NCBI GenBank assembly: GCA_040882645.1
Contig: JBBEAX010000047.1
Span: forward strand, 1 to 64,000
Reading direction: 5' to 3'
DNA: 64,000 bases
Source: JAUYIV01 sp040882645
GTDB lineage: Bacteria > Actinomycetota > Acidimicrobiia > Spongiisociales > UBA11373
Position numbers and translations under genes: made by a program. The stretch's first letter is position 1, and every line of letters starts with the position of its first letter. Positions 51,006 through 59,785 of this stretch are shown piece after piece. A model generated the notes under the pieces. The model ran no database searches. It had not been told where the DNA came from and saw only the letters and a list, made by a program, of their open reading frames with translations.

Positions 51006-51097
51006 TAGGCCCGTGGGGGTGGATCGTCGCCCAGTCGGCGGCGGTCGCCAGCGGCATTTGGTTCGCCATCTGGTTGTTCGAGGTGGTCACTCGCTGA
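51002..51097 (+). CDS. 31-residue small membrane protein
   Basis: A GTG at 51002 overlaps the previous stop (GTGA) and starts a 31-residue frame, mostly hydrophobic (WIVAQSAAVASGIWFAIWLF), ending at 51097. The tight coupling and single clear transmembrane helix favour a real small protein, but there is nothing to compare it with. Confidence 0.45.
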   Translation: MIGPWGWIVAQSAAVASGIWFAIWLFEVVTR

Positions 51098-51131
51098 GGC
51101 GAGTCCCGGTGAGTCGACATACCATCGGCTG

Positions 51132-51950
51132 ATGCGTACTGAAGCGCGGGAGGCCTGGCGCCGGGCACTCGACTCGTGGGCGCTCCCCGAGCGGCTGCTT
51201 GCCGGCGTCGACGACTCCCCGTTCTCGTGGCCGGCGCATCTGTACGAGCGAATGATCGCCCTGGACTCGGAATCGCCGGTGGTGGCGATGGCAGCCGGCC
51301 TGATGGGAGATGGGGGGAGCGTTCTCGACGTTGGAGCGGGCGCCGGCCGGCTCGCCCTGCCCTTGGCAGAGCGTGGTCACCGGGTCACCGCGGTGGAGCG
51401 GGACGAGGGGATGGCGCAGGCCCTGGGTGATGCTGCGGGGCGAGCGGGGCTGGATGTCACCCGGATCGTCGGAACATGGCCCCAAGTCGCGGGCAACGCC
51501 GGGATCCACGACCTGTGCGTTTCCGGGCATGTCGTGTTCGACGTTCCCGCGATCGGCCCCTTTCTCGAGGCGATGAATCGGTGCGCCCGTCGTGCTGTCA
51601 TCATCGAGATGACCCCGCGTCACCCGTGGTCCGGGCTGAGCAGGTATTACCGAGCACTCCATGGCATCGATCGGCCGACTCGCCCGACCGTCGACGACTT
51701 CGTCCGGGTCGTCGAAGAGGTGGTCGGGGTGGCCCCGGAGGTCGAGTGGCGGACGGTACCGGCCGCCTTCCGTTTCGCCGATACCCAGGAACTTCTCGAG
51801 TTCTATCGCCGCCGGCTGCTGGTGCCACCCGCCAGATCATTGGAGGCCGCGGCGATTCTCGAGCCCGACATCCATCGCCTCGACGACGGCTGGCTGGTCC
51901 TCGGTGCGCCCGAGCGCGAGGTGGTGACAGTGCGGTGGAGTAGGTCGTAG
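51132..51950 (+). CDS. Class I SAM-dependent methyltransferase
   Basis: A 272-residue protein with the SAM motif I VLDVGAGAGRLALPLAERG near residue 64, followed by an acidic residue in VTAVERDEGM. The substrate is unknown. It follows the small protein gene by 34 bp on the same strand. Confidence 0.85.
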   Translation: MRTEAREAWRRALDSWALPERLLAGVDDSPFSWPAHLYERMIALDSESPVVAMAAGLMGDGGSVLDVGAGAGRLALPLAERGHRVTAVERDEGMAQALGDAAGRAGLDVTRIVGTWPQVAGNAGIHDLCVSGHVVFDVPAIGPFLEAMNRCARRAVIIEMTPRHPWSGLSRYYRALHGIDRPTRPTVDDFVRVVEEVVGVAPEVEWRTVPAAFRFADTQELLEFYRRRLLVPPARSLEAAAILEPDIHRLDDGWLVLGAPEREVVTVRWSRS

Positions 51951-51962
51951 CCCGCTACCCGG

Positions 51963-51991
51963 TTGACAAGGGAGTGGCGGGGGCGTACGGT
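51963..51991 (+). promoter_or_regulatory. Strong sigma-A type promoter
   Basis: TTGACA (51963-51968) and TACGGT (51986-51991) are exactly 17 bp apart, optimal for the housekeeping sigma factor. The predicted transcript start falls at or next to the ATG at 51999. Confidence 0.75.
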
Positions 51992-51998
51992 AAGGGTC

Positions 51999-52049
51999 AT
52001 GACGACTAAAACCCCGAATGCCCGGGTGCTGAAAGGTGGCATTCGGTGA
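51999..52049 (+). CDS. Leaderless 16-codon upstream ORF with hairpin
   Basis: ATG at 51999 starts MTTKTPNARVLKGGIR and stops at 52047-52049, overlapping the GTG of the dehydrogenase (GTGA). Inside it CCGAATGCC (52014-52022) pairs with GGCATTCGG (52038-52046), a perfect 9-bp stem whose last base is the first base of the downstream start codon. This is the layout of a translational attenuator. The peptide itself has no recognised function. Confidence 0.5.
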   Translation: MTTKTPNARVLKGGIR

Positions 52050-53002
52050 GGGCGGTAGTGCATGACCGGTTCGGTCCGCCGGAGGTGCTGCGCATCGAAG
52101 ATGTCCCGGCGCCGGTCCCGAAGGACGACGAAGTCCTCGTTCGCGTCCGGGCGACGACGGTCAGCCAGACCGATTGCCATGTACGCCGCGCCAGGCCGAT
52201 TGTCTGGCGTTTCATGATCGGCTTCTTCCGTCCCAAGTGGAGGACGTTGGGGATGGAGTTCGCCGGCGAGATCGAGGCCGTTGGGTCGGCGGTGACGAAG
52301 TTCGCGGTTGGGGACCGCGTGTTCGGGATGAAGAACTATGGAGCCAACGCGGAGCTGGTGACCGCTCGCGAGAGCCGCCTCGTAGCGCACCTTCCGGAGG
52401 CGATGAGCTTCGAGGAGGGCGCCGCGGTCATCGACGGCGGATTTCAGGGCCTGTTGGCTCTGCGTCGGGGGGGTGTAGGCAAAGGCACCCGCCTGCTCGT
52501 GTACGGTGCCTCGGGCTCGTGCGGAACGGCCTGCGTGCAGCTCGGGCGTCATCTCGGTGCACACGTGACGGCAGTGTGCGGCACGAAGAACGTCGAGCTC
52601 ATGCGCTCGCTCGGCGCCGACATCGTGATCGACTACCAGCGCGAGGACTTCAGGAAGCGCGGCGAGAAGTACGACGTGATCGTGGACGCGGTCGGGAAGA
52701 TCGTCGGCATGCGCTACCGCGGCTCGCTCGTCCGCGGCGGGAGGTTCGTGCTCACCGACGGATTCTTGAACGTGGTTGGCGTGCTGCTCACCCGCTTTAG
52801 CAGCCGCCGGATCGTCGCCTCCTGGCCGCGGTACGACCAGGAGGATCTCCTCCTCCTCAAGCGGCTGCTCGAGACCGGCGAGTACCGGGCGGTGATCGAT
52901 CGCGTCTATCCGCTCGAGCGGATTGTCGAGGCGACGGCGTTCGTAGAGACCTGGCAGAAGACCGGCAACGTCGTGCTCACGCTCGACGGCGGCAGCAACT
53001 GA
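52046..53002 (+). CDS. Medium-chain dehydrogenase/reductase (zinc-independent)
   Basis: A 318-residue MDR, quinone-oxidoreductase-like. It has the GroES-like N-terminal domain (RAVVHDRFGPPEVLRIEDVP), the FAGEIEAVGSAVTKFAVGDRVFG motif, and a Rossmann domain with YGASGSCGTACVQLG. Structural and catalytic zinc cysteines are absent. It should use NADPH; the substrate is unknown. A second, broken MDR gene follows it directly. Confidence 0.88.
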   Translation: MRAVVHDRFGPPEVLRIEDVPAPVPKDDEVLVRVRATTVSQTDCHVRRARPIVWRFMIGFFRPKWRTLGMEFAGEIEAVGSAVTKFAVGDRVFGMKNYGANAELVTARESRLVAHLPEAMSFEEGAAVIDGGFQGLLALRRGGVGKGTRLLVYGASGSCGTACVQLGRHLGAHVTAVCGTKNVELMRSLGADIVIDYQREDFRKRGEKYDVIVDAVGKIVGMRYRGSLVRGGRFVLTDGFLNVVGVLLTRFSSRRIVASWPRYDQEDLLLLKRLLETGEYRAVIDRVYPLERIVEATAFVETWQKTGNVVLTLDGGSN

Positions 53003-53009
53003 CTTTGCG

Positions 53010-53948
53010 ATGAGAGCAGTTGTTGCGACGAGTACGGCGGACCCGAGGTGCTGAGGATCGAGGAGATCGACGAGCCCGATCTCGTCGACGACGGCTGTGC
53101 TCGTGCGCGTTCGCGCTGCGGCGCTCAACCCGACGGATTACATCGCAATGCGCGGATTCTTGCGTCCGTGGACCGGGTGGCGGCGCCCCCACCAGCGGGG
53201 AGTGGGCATCGACGTCGCCGGCATCGTCGAACGTGTCGGCGCGGAGGTGACAGAACTGGCTGTAGGTGACGCGGTGTTCGGCACCTGTCGCGGCGCCTTG
53301 GCCGAGTACGCCGTCGGCGTCCCGCACAACCTGGCACCCAAGCCCGAGCGGCTGAGCTTCGAGCACGCGGCCGGGATGGGGGTGGCGGGCACGATGGCGT
53401 TGGAGGCTCTGCGCGATCACGCTCGTCTTCGCGCAGGTCAACGGATTGCCATCACCGGGGCGACCGGCGGCGTCGGAAGCTTCGCCGTGCAGATAGCCAA
53501 GGCGTACGGCACCCACGTAACTGCGCTCTGCCGTACGGAAAACGTCGAGTTGGCTGAGCAGCTCGGCGCCGACCGTGCGGTCGACGACACGCGCGACGAC
53601 TATCTGCGCGGGGAACCGTATGACGCGATCCTCGACAACGGCGGCGGTCGGTCGCTGCGCGCCTTGCGCCGGGCGCTCGCCCCGGGTGGAGTGGTCGTGC
53701 TGAACTGTGGTCAGGATGTCTCACTGATTCTCGCCGGCCATGCCGCGCGGCTGATTCTTCGGCGGCGCGACGTCAAGCAGTTCATCAGGAAGGTGACTCG
53801 CGCCCGCTTGCTCGAGCTCGCTGCCCTCGTCGAGGACGGGAGCGTCACCCCCGTGGTCGACCGCACATACCCGCTCGCCGAAACGCCCGATGCGATGCGC
53901 TATCTGATGGCGCGCCATCCGCGCGGCAAGGTGGTCGTGACCGTTTAG
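53010..53948 (+). pseudogene. Second MDR gene with two compensating frameshifts
   Basis: An ATG at 53010 starts MRAVV; one base too few then shifts the frame (DEYGGPEVLRIEEIDEPDLVDD is read in another frame) and a second shift near 53090 restores the first. From 53097 the frame is intact to 53948 with VGIDVAGIVERVG, GDAVFG and the Rossmann motif GATGGVGSFAVQIAKAYG. In the starting frame a TGA occurs near 53050. Either this is a young pseudogene, or two base-call errors, or a shorter protein starts at 53097. It is a tandem relative of 52046-53002. Confidence 0.75.
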
Positions 53949-54024
53949 TCAGCCGAGGGCATTGACAGCCACACCTGCCCTCTGCCACATCGCGAATCGC
54001 AGGCCGCGTGCGGCGAGGCCCATC

Positions 54025-54067
54025 TTGCCCATTGCCAATTGCCAATTGCGGCCGAGCAGAGCGAGGC
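54025..54067. repeat. Heptamer array (TTGCCAA), 3 units, with palindrome variant
   Basis: TTGCCCA, TTGCCAA, TTGCCAA at 54025-54045 lead into GCGGCCGAGCAGAGCGAGGCC, a variant of the GGCCGAGCGAAGCGAGGCC element. A short related CGCGAAT sits at about 53991. Confidence 0.75.
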
Positions 54068-54093
54068 CCCCCCCGGCCCCCCACCCATCCCCC

Positions 54094-54828
54094 ATGGACC
54101 TCTACGCCCGGATCAACATCCTCGACGGACGGGCGGTGCGGCTGCCCACCGGGGACGTTCGCCAGGCGATATCGCTCGATGCCGATCCCGTGGCGCGGGC
54201 CCGCAGTTGGGTGGCGCAGGGGGCAGATGGCATCCATGTGGTCGATCTCGATGCTGCCGCCTACGGCGACTACGACAACCGCCCCGTGATCCGGGAGATC
54301 ATCGCTGCGCTGGATGCCCCGGTGCAGGTGGCCGGAGGGATCCGTTCTCCCGGCGAGGTGGAGCGGATACTGGGCTTTGGGGCGTCCCGGGTGGTGCTCG
54401 GCACCGCCGCGATCGAAGATCAGGTCATGGTATGGGCGCTGTGCCGGGAGCACGCCGGGAGGATCGTGGTGAGCCTCGACGTTCGCCCGAACGAAGAGAT
54501 CGCCATCCGCGGGTGGCTCGTAGACAGCGGGGTATTCCTCGAACAGGCGTTGCTCGACCTCTCGTCCGCCGGGGTCGCCGCCTTCCTGGTCGGTGAAGCC
54601 GGCCGCGATGCGCTGGTCACGCCTTCGAACTACGGGATTCTCCGTCGGGCGCTCTCCCTCGCCGACGAGCCCGTGATAGCCGCCGGAGGGGCGAGGGATA
54701 TGGACGACCTCCGGGCGCTGGCGGCCCTCGAGGAATCGGGGAGACGACTCGGCGGCGTGATCGTCGGCCGTGAGATCAGCGAGGGCCGGTTCACCCTCGG
54801 CGAAGCCCAGGCCGCGCTGGGCGACTAG
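54094..54828 (+). CDS. Divergent HisA family TIM-barrel protein
   Basis: A 244-residue barrel of the HisA/HisF family, closest to HisA/PriA (phosphoribosyl isomerase): GRAVRL near 12, HVVDLDAA near 50, VAGGIRSPGE near 76, IVVSLDVR near 125, AAGGARDMDDL near 193 and IVGREISEGRFTL near the end. The first catalytic Asp of HisA/PriA (in PAIDL or PAVDV) is Asn8 here (RINILDG), and the second region, usually VTDI..DGT, is VGEAGRDA. So the isomerase activity is doubtful. No other his gene is near. It meets the DUF402 gene tail to tail with a 4-bp overlap. Confidence 0.8.
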   Translation: MDLYARINILDGRAVRLPTGDVRQAISLDADPVARARSWVAQGADGIHVVDLDAAAYGDYDNRPVIREIIAALDAPVQVAGGIRSPGEVERILGFGASRVVLGTAAIEDQVMVWALCREHAGRIVVSLDVRPNEEIAIRGWLVDSGVFLEQALLDLSSAGVAAFLVGEAGRDALVTPSNYGILRRALSLADEPVIAAGGARDMDDLRALAALEESGRRLGGVIVGREISEGRFTLGEAQAALGD

Positions 54829-55346
54829 CTGGCGCCAAGGGCCACCGCCCTTTCGAGCCATCCCGCGCCGATGGCGGCAAAGGGCTCGCCCCCTGACTCC
54901 ATCACCTGATGGATCGAAGCGGCGGCCGTCCGAGCCTGATCGATTACATGCTCCGGATAGGCCATCGCCGCCCCATGTTCGATGAATTCGTCCTCATCGA
55001 GGAGCTCTACACCCCCATCGGGTCTCATGGCCACATCGAGGTCGAGGTCCACCGCGGTCACCGTCGAGCCCTCCCAGACGGCCGGGGTGCAGATGTCGAC
55101 GTAGGCGATGTATCCGAAGGGGGAGCCGGCGGCTCCCGAGTTGAAGGTCCCCGTCCACCACTGGCGTGGGGGGACCAGCAGAGCAAAGGCGGGTGAGATT
55201 ATCGGTGGTTCGGCTCCCCGCGTCACCGGCGTGTCGTTGGGGCCTCCGAGCCACACCCCGTGGACGTCCTCACCTAGCCGGACGACATCGAAGTGCCAGT
55301 GGAGACTGCCATCCCACTTGCGGAACTCGACGCGGATCAGGTTCAC
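54825..55346 (-). CDS. DUF402 family protein
   Basis: A 173-residue protein of the DUF402 (FomD/Ntdp-like) family, metal-dependent phosphohydrolases in known cases. Visible marks are YIAYVDICTP and AVDLDLDVAMRPDGGVELLDEDEF, with the aspartates that bind metal. The WHFDVV segment is in the N-terminal barrel. Substrates in the family are nucleoside diphosphates or related; unknown here. Confidence 0.82.
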   Translation of the reverse strand: MNLIRVEFRKWDGSLHWHFDVVRLGEDVHGVWLGGPNDTPVTRGAEPPIISPAFALLVPPRQWWTGTFNSGAAGSPFGYIAYVDICTPAVWEGSTVTAVDLDLDVAMRPDGGVELLDEDEFIEHGAAMAYPEHVIDQARTAAASIHQVMESGGEPFAAIGAGWLERAVALGAS

Positions 55347-55393
55347 GCCGAGAGTTTGGCATCAACGGCGGTGCCTTCCCGGCTCCCTGCCGT

Positions 55394-56416
55394 CTACCCC
55401 TTCACGTCCCAGGTTCCGGTGGAGGCAATGAGCCTTGCCAGGTCGCCGGGGCCGCGGGAGGCCTGGGAGTCGTGGATCTGCTGCTGCAAGGTGGTCTCGT
55501 AGGTCGTGCGGGGGCGCCGGCGAAACACCCCGACCGGGGTGGGGCCCACCGGATTGTGATTGAGGCGGCTGAGGGCAAAGGCTGCTGCCGGGCTGTCAGC
55601 AGTCGCATCGTGGACATGGATCTTGTCGATGCCGACTGCCGAGACGTCGACGACCCGGGCGGTGCCCCCGTCCATCACGACGCCCCACTGGTCACCGGGG
55701 CCGAAGACGACCGGCTTGCCGTGCTCCAGATCGATGCGGTTGATCTCCCGCTCGTCACGCCCCGTCAGCTTGATGAACGCCTTGTCGTTGAACACATTGC
55801 AGTTCTGATAGATCTCGACGAAGGCCGAGCCCTTGTGCTCGTATGCCTGTTGGAGCATGTCCTGGGTGTGCGCCCGGTCCATGTCGACCGTGCGGGCGAC
55901 GAACGTTGCTTCGGCGCCGAGTGCCAGGCTCACCGGGTTGAAAGGGAAGTCGATGGATCCCCACGGGCTGGAGGTGGTCTTTTTCCCCTGCTCGCTGGTC
56001 GGTGAGTACTGGCCCTTGGTGAGACCGTAGATCTGGTTGTTGAACAGCAGCACTTTGATGTTGATGTTGCGGCGCATGGTGTGGATCAGGTGATTGCCGC
56101 CGATCGACAGGGCGTCGCCGTCGCCGGTGACCACCCAGACGGAGAGGTCCGGGCGGGCAACTGCGAGTCCGCTGGCGATCGCGGGAGCCCGTCCGTGAAT
56201 GCTGTGCATTCCATAGGTGTTCATGTAATACGGGAACCGGGAGGCGCAGCCGATGCCGGACACGAAGACGACCTCCTCGCGCTTCACGTTGAGGTCGGCC
56301 ATGAAGTTCTGCACCGCGGCGAGGATCGTGTAGTCGCCGCACCCGGGGCACCAGCGGACCTCCTGGTCGCTCTGCCAGTCCTGACGGCTGTGTTCGGTGG
56401 TGGTCGTGTCTGTCAT
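55394..56416 (-). CDS. korB: 2-oxoacid:ferredoxin oxidoreductase beta subunit
   Basis: A 340-residue thiamine-diphosphate subunit. It has the N-terminal WCPGCGDYTIL motif (C23, C26), the ThDP-Mg motif GDGDALSIGGNHLIH with downstream NNQIYGLTKGQ, and the family C-terminal region. Together with the alpha subunit it would convert 2-oxoglutarate (or a similar 2-oxoacid) to the CoA ester with ferredoxin as acceptor. It overlaps korA by four bases. Confidence 0.92.
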   Translation of the reverse strand: MTDTTTTEHSRQDWQSDQEVRWCPGCGDYTILAAVQNFMADLNVKREEVVFVSGIGCASRFPYYMNTYGMHSIHGRAPAIASGLAVARPDLSVWVVTGDGDALSIGGNHLIHTMRRNINIKVLLFNNQIYGLTKGQYSPTSEQGKKTTSSPWGSIDFPFNPVSLALGAEATFVARTVDMDRAHTQDMLQQAYEHKGSAFVEIYQNCNVFNDKAFIKLTGRDEREINRIDLEHGKPVVFGPGDQWGVVMDGGTARVVDVSAVGIDKIHVHDATADSPAAAFALSRLNHNPVGPTPVGVFRRRPRTTYETTLQQQIHDSQASRGPGDLARLIASTGTWDVKG

Positions 56417-58278
56417 GACTCGATCGTCTCCATCAGCTTCGCTTCTATCTCGGACGCCTTGAACGGCTGTCCCTGCACCTTGCTGTATCGGATGGCGTCA
56501 ACCAGGAAGTCCGCTCGCAGCATCCGCCACAATTGGCCGCGGTTCAGCTCGGGTACGACAACCTTGGGGTATCTACTCACGATCTCTCCAAGGTTCTTGG
56601 GGAACGGGTTCAGGTAGCGCAGGTGCACGCGGGCGACCTTCATTCCGCGGCCCCGCACCCGCCGCACTCCGGCGAGGACCGCCCCGTAAGACGAGCCCCA
56701 CCCGATGACCAGCACGTCGGCGCCCTCGTCGCTGTCGAGTGCGATCTCGGGGATGTCATCGGCGATGCGGGCGATCTTCTGCTCGCGCAGCATCGTCATC
56801 TTCTCGTGGTTGGCCGGGTTGTAGGAGACGTTGCCGGTGCCGTCTTCCTTCTCGAGCCCCCCGATGCGGTGCTCGAGGCCGGCGGTTCCTGGCACCGCCC
56901 ACGGCCGCGCCAGCGTCTTCTCGTCGCGCAGGTAGGGCAGGAACTCGCCGTTGGCATTGGTGTCGGTGGCGAACCTGACCGAAATGTCGGGGAGCTGCTC
57001 CAAATCGGGCAGCCGCCACGGTTCTGCGCTGGTCCCGATGTACCCGTCCGAGAGCAGCATCACGGGGGTCATGTACTTCAGGGCGAGCCGGGCGGCTTCG
57101 ATCGTGGTCTCGAAGGCGTCCGAAGGGGATGCGATCGCCACGATGGGGAGGGGCGCCTCACCGTGCCGACCATGCATCGCCATGAGGAGGTCGGCCTGCT
57201 CGGTCTTGGTGGGGAGACCGGTCGAGGGTCCCCCGCGCTGAACGTCGACGATGAGCAACGGCAGCTCCATCATCACCCCGAGGCTGATCGTCTCGCTCTT
57301 CAAGGCAACGCCGGGACCGCTCGTCCCGGTGACGCCGAGGTGGCCACCGAATGATGCTCCGAGCGCGGCTCCGACCGCGGCGATCTCGTCCTCTGCCTGG
57401 AGGGTGCGGACCCCGAAGTTCCGATGCCGGGCGAGTTCATGGAGGATGTCGGATGCCGGGGTGATCGGGTACGAGGCGTACATCACGGGGAGGCGGGCTG
57501 CCTGACCGGCGGCGATGATGCCCCAGGCCAGTGCCTGGTTGCCGGTCACGTTCGTGTAGGTGCCCGCCGGGAGCTTGGCGGGCTGCACCGCGTAGGTGTG
57601 GCGGAACATCTCGGTGGTCTCGCCGAGGTGATATCCGGCCCTGAAGGCCATCTCGTTGGCCGCCCTGACCTCTTCGTCGCGGCCGAACTTCTTGTCGATC
57701 CATTGGAGGGTCGGATCGAGCGGGCGGTTGAACATCCACGCCATCAACCCGAGTGCAAAGAAGTTCTTCGACCGCAGTACGCCGCGACCCTTGAGGCCCG
57801 AGTTCTCCACCGCCTTCTTGGTCAGTTCCTCCATCGGCACGGAGAGCACCCGGTACGCGTCGAGTGAGCCGTCCTCGAGGGGGTTGGTGTCGTACCCGGC
57901 CTTCTCGAGATTGCGATCGACAAAGGCGTCCGAGTTGGCGACGATCGTGCCTGCCGGGGCCAGGTCGGACAGGTTCGCTTTGAGCGCCGCGGGGTTCATG
58001 ACCACCAGCACGTCGGGCTGGTCGCCCGGGGTGAGGATGTCGCGGTCGGCAATGTGCACCTGGAAGGAGGAGACGCCGGGCAGGGTGCCGGCGGGGGCGC
58101 GAATCTCGGCGGGGAAGTTGGGGAAGGTGCTGAGGTCGTTGCCGAAGATGGCGGAGGCGTCCGTGAACCGCGCCCCCACCACCTGCATTCCGTCACCCGA
58201 GTCGCCGGCGAATCTGATCGCCGCCGTGTGGACGGTCTCTACATGATCGGTGGGGTCGATGGTGGACTTTTCGGACAC
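56413..58278 (-). CDS. korA: 2-oxoacid:acceptor oxidoreductase alpha subunit
   Basis: A 621-residue fused gamma-alpha subunit: an N-terminal gamma domain (GDSGDGMQVVGARFT near 25; DVLVVMNPAAL) and the alpha pyrimidine-binding domain with ASYPITPASDILHELA, GTSGPGVALKSE and GWGSSYGAVL. I chose GTG 58278 with AGGAG eight bases upstream; an earlier ATG adds 15 residues. The two-subunit form is the actinobacterial KorAB type. Confidence 0.93.
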   Translation of the reverse strand: MSEKSTIDPTDHVETVHTAAIRFAGDSGDGMQVVGARFTDASAIFGNDLSTFPNFPAEIRAPAGTLPGVSSFQVHIADRDILTPGDQPDVLVVMNPAALKANLSDLAPAGTIVANSDAFVDRNLEKAGYDTNPLEDGSLDAYRVLSVPMEELTKKAVENSGLKGRGVLRSKNFFALGLMAWMFNRPLDPTLQWIDKKFGRDEEVRAANEMAFRAGYHLGETTEMFRHTYAVQPAKLPAGTYTNVTGNQALAWGIIAAGQAARLPVMYASYPITPASDILHELARHRNFGVRTLQAEDEIAAVGAALGASFGGHLGVTGTSGPGVALKSETISLGVMMELPLLIVDVQRGGPSTGLPTKTEQADLLMAMHGRHGEAPLPIVAIASPSDAFETTIEAARLALKYMTPVMLLSDGYIGTSAEPWRLPDLEQLPDISVRFATDTNANGEFLPYLRDEKTLARPWAVPGTAGLEHRIGGLEKEDGTGNVSYNPANHEKMTMLREQKIARIADDIPEIALDSDEGADVLVIGWGSSYGAVLAGVRRVRGRGMKVARVHLRYLNPFPKNLGEIVSRYPKVVVPELNRGQLWRMLRADFLVDAIRYSKVQGQPFKASEIEAKLMETIES

Positions 58279-58405
58279 GATTGGATCACTCCTGAACGTG
58301 CAACGGGTATGGAGGAGCGGCAAGGGGGCGAACCAGCATGGTCGACCTCACCGGGTCGTCGATGATCGTTCCTCCGGAATCGCGACTTCCTTCATTGTAA
58401 GTCGG

Positions 58406-59785
58406 TCACGTCGTTGCTTGTTCCGGGGGGACTCGCCCCATACTGGTGATCCCCGCCTCGGTCATGGCCCAGCCGATTGCGAGTAGTTGCGCCTCCTGCC
58501 ACCAGGGGGCAATCAGTTGGATCGAAGGGGGTGGAGCACCTCCGCCGGCGGCGGGCAGCGACAGCGCGGGAATGCCGAGCTGATTGGCGAATGTGCTGAA
58601 CCATGAGAGCGCGGTTCGGTACGGCTCGGGCTCGGCACCTCCATCTACCGTCGCGCTGCCGATGATTTTCGATCTGGCGGCGCTGGTCGGGGTCACCAGC
58701 ACCTGGACGTGGCTGAAGGCGCGCTCGGCAGCCTGCCGCAGTGTCGCCTGCCACTCACGCCCCCGGGCGATGTCTTCTGCCGAGTGGAGCATTTCTCGCC
58801 CGAGGCGGTCCCGAGTTTCGAGGCCGTAGCGCTCGGGGTCCTCCGTGAACCACTCACGATGAACCGTGGCGATCTCCGCATAGGTGGCCCGGGGGAGTTG
58901 CTCCGGGTCGAAGATGGGGTCGCGGATCTCGCTGATCTCCGCACCGGCCGACTCGAGGCCCGCAAGCGTCGCGGCGTAGGCAGTTGCGATCCCGGTCTCG
59001 AGAGGGCGCTCGGTCCAGGGCAGGGGGATCCCCACCCGGAGGCCGCGGAGGTCGGCAGGATGGTCGGAGATCTCCACCGGTTGATTGGCCGACCACGGAT
59101 CTTCGGAGTGGTAACCCGCCATCACCGCATAGGCGATCGCCGCGTCGCCGACAGAACGAGTCAGTGGACCTACGGTGTCGAGCGACGGTGCCAACGGGAA
59201 CACGCCGGTGAGCGGGACTCGCCCATGGGTCACCTTCAGCCCGACGATGCCGCACATGGCCGCCGGCACCCGGACCGATCCTCCGGTGTCGGTGCCGATG
59301 CCCAACGGGACCACACCCGCGGCGACCGCTGCCGCGGAGCCCCCGGATGAGCCACCGGGGGAGGTGTTCAGATCCCACGGATTGCGGACGGGCCCCCACC
59401 AGTCGTTCTCGGATGAGAAGCCGTAAGCGAACTCGTGGAGCCCCGTTCGCCCGATGACGACCGCCCCGGCAGCCTCCAGCCGGTCGACGACGGGGGCGGA
59501 CCGCTTGGGGACCTCTCTGTAGAACGATGACCCGCACGTGGTCGTCCGGCCGGCGTGATCGATGATGTCCTTGAGTGCCACCGGTACTCCGGCGAGCGGC
59601 CCCGGGTCGCCGCCGGCGGCAACGGTCGCATCGATCGTGGCTGCCCGGGCAAGGGCCGCTTCTGCGTCGATCGACGTGAAGGCGTTGAGTGCCTTGGTCG
59701 CGGCGGCCGCTGCCAGGGCCTCAGTGACGGTATCGCGGGCCGAGCGCTCGCGGGCTCTGACGGCCCGGGCGATCGACTCGATCAT
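58406..59785 (-). CDS. Amidase signature family enzyme
   Basis: A 459-residue amidase with the Ser-cisSer-Lys triad: K72 in PVALKDII, S146 in SPGGSSGGS and S170 in TDTGGSVRVPA. No GatB or GatC gene is adjacent, so a stand-alone amidase is more likely than a tRNA amidotransferase subunit. ATG 59785 overlaps the stop of the DUF3048 gene (ATGA), which supports this start over the one 15 codons upstream. Confidence 0.88.
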   Translation of the reverse strand: MIESIARAVRARERSARDTVTEALAAAAATKALNAFTSIDAEAALARAATIDATVAAGGDPGPLAGVPVALKDIIDHAGRTTTCGSSFYREVPKRSAPVVDRLEAAGAVVIGRTGLHEFAYGFSSENDWWGPVRNPWDLNTSPGGSSGGSAAAVAAGVVPLGIGTDTGGSVRVPAAMCGIVGLKVTHGRVPLTGVFPLAPSLDTVGPLTRSVGDAAIAYAVMAGYHSEDPWSANQPVEISDHPADLRGLRVGIPLPWTERPLETGIATAYAATLAGLESAGAEISEIRDPIFDPEQLPRATYAEIATVHREWFTEDPERYGLETRDRLGREMLHSAEDIARGREWQATLRQAAERAFSHVQVLVTPTSAARSKIIGSATVDGGAEPEPYRTALSWFSTFANQLGIPALSLPAAGGGAPPPSIQLIAPWWQEAQLLAIGWAMTEAGITSMGRVPPEQATT

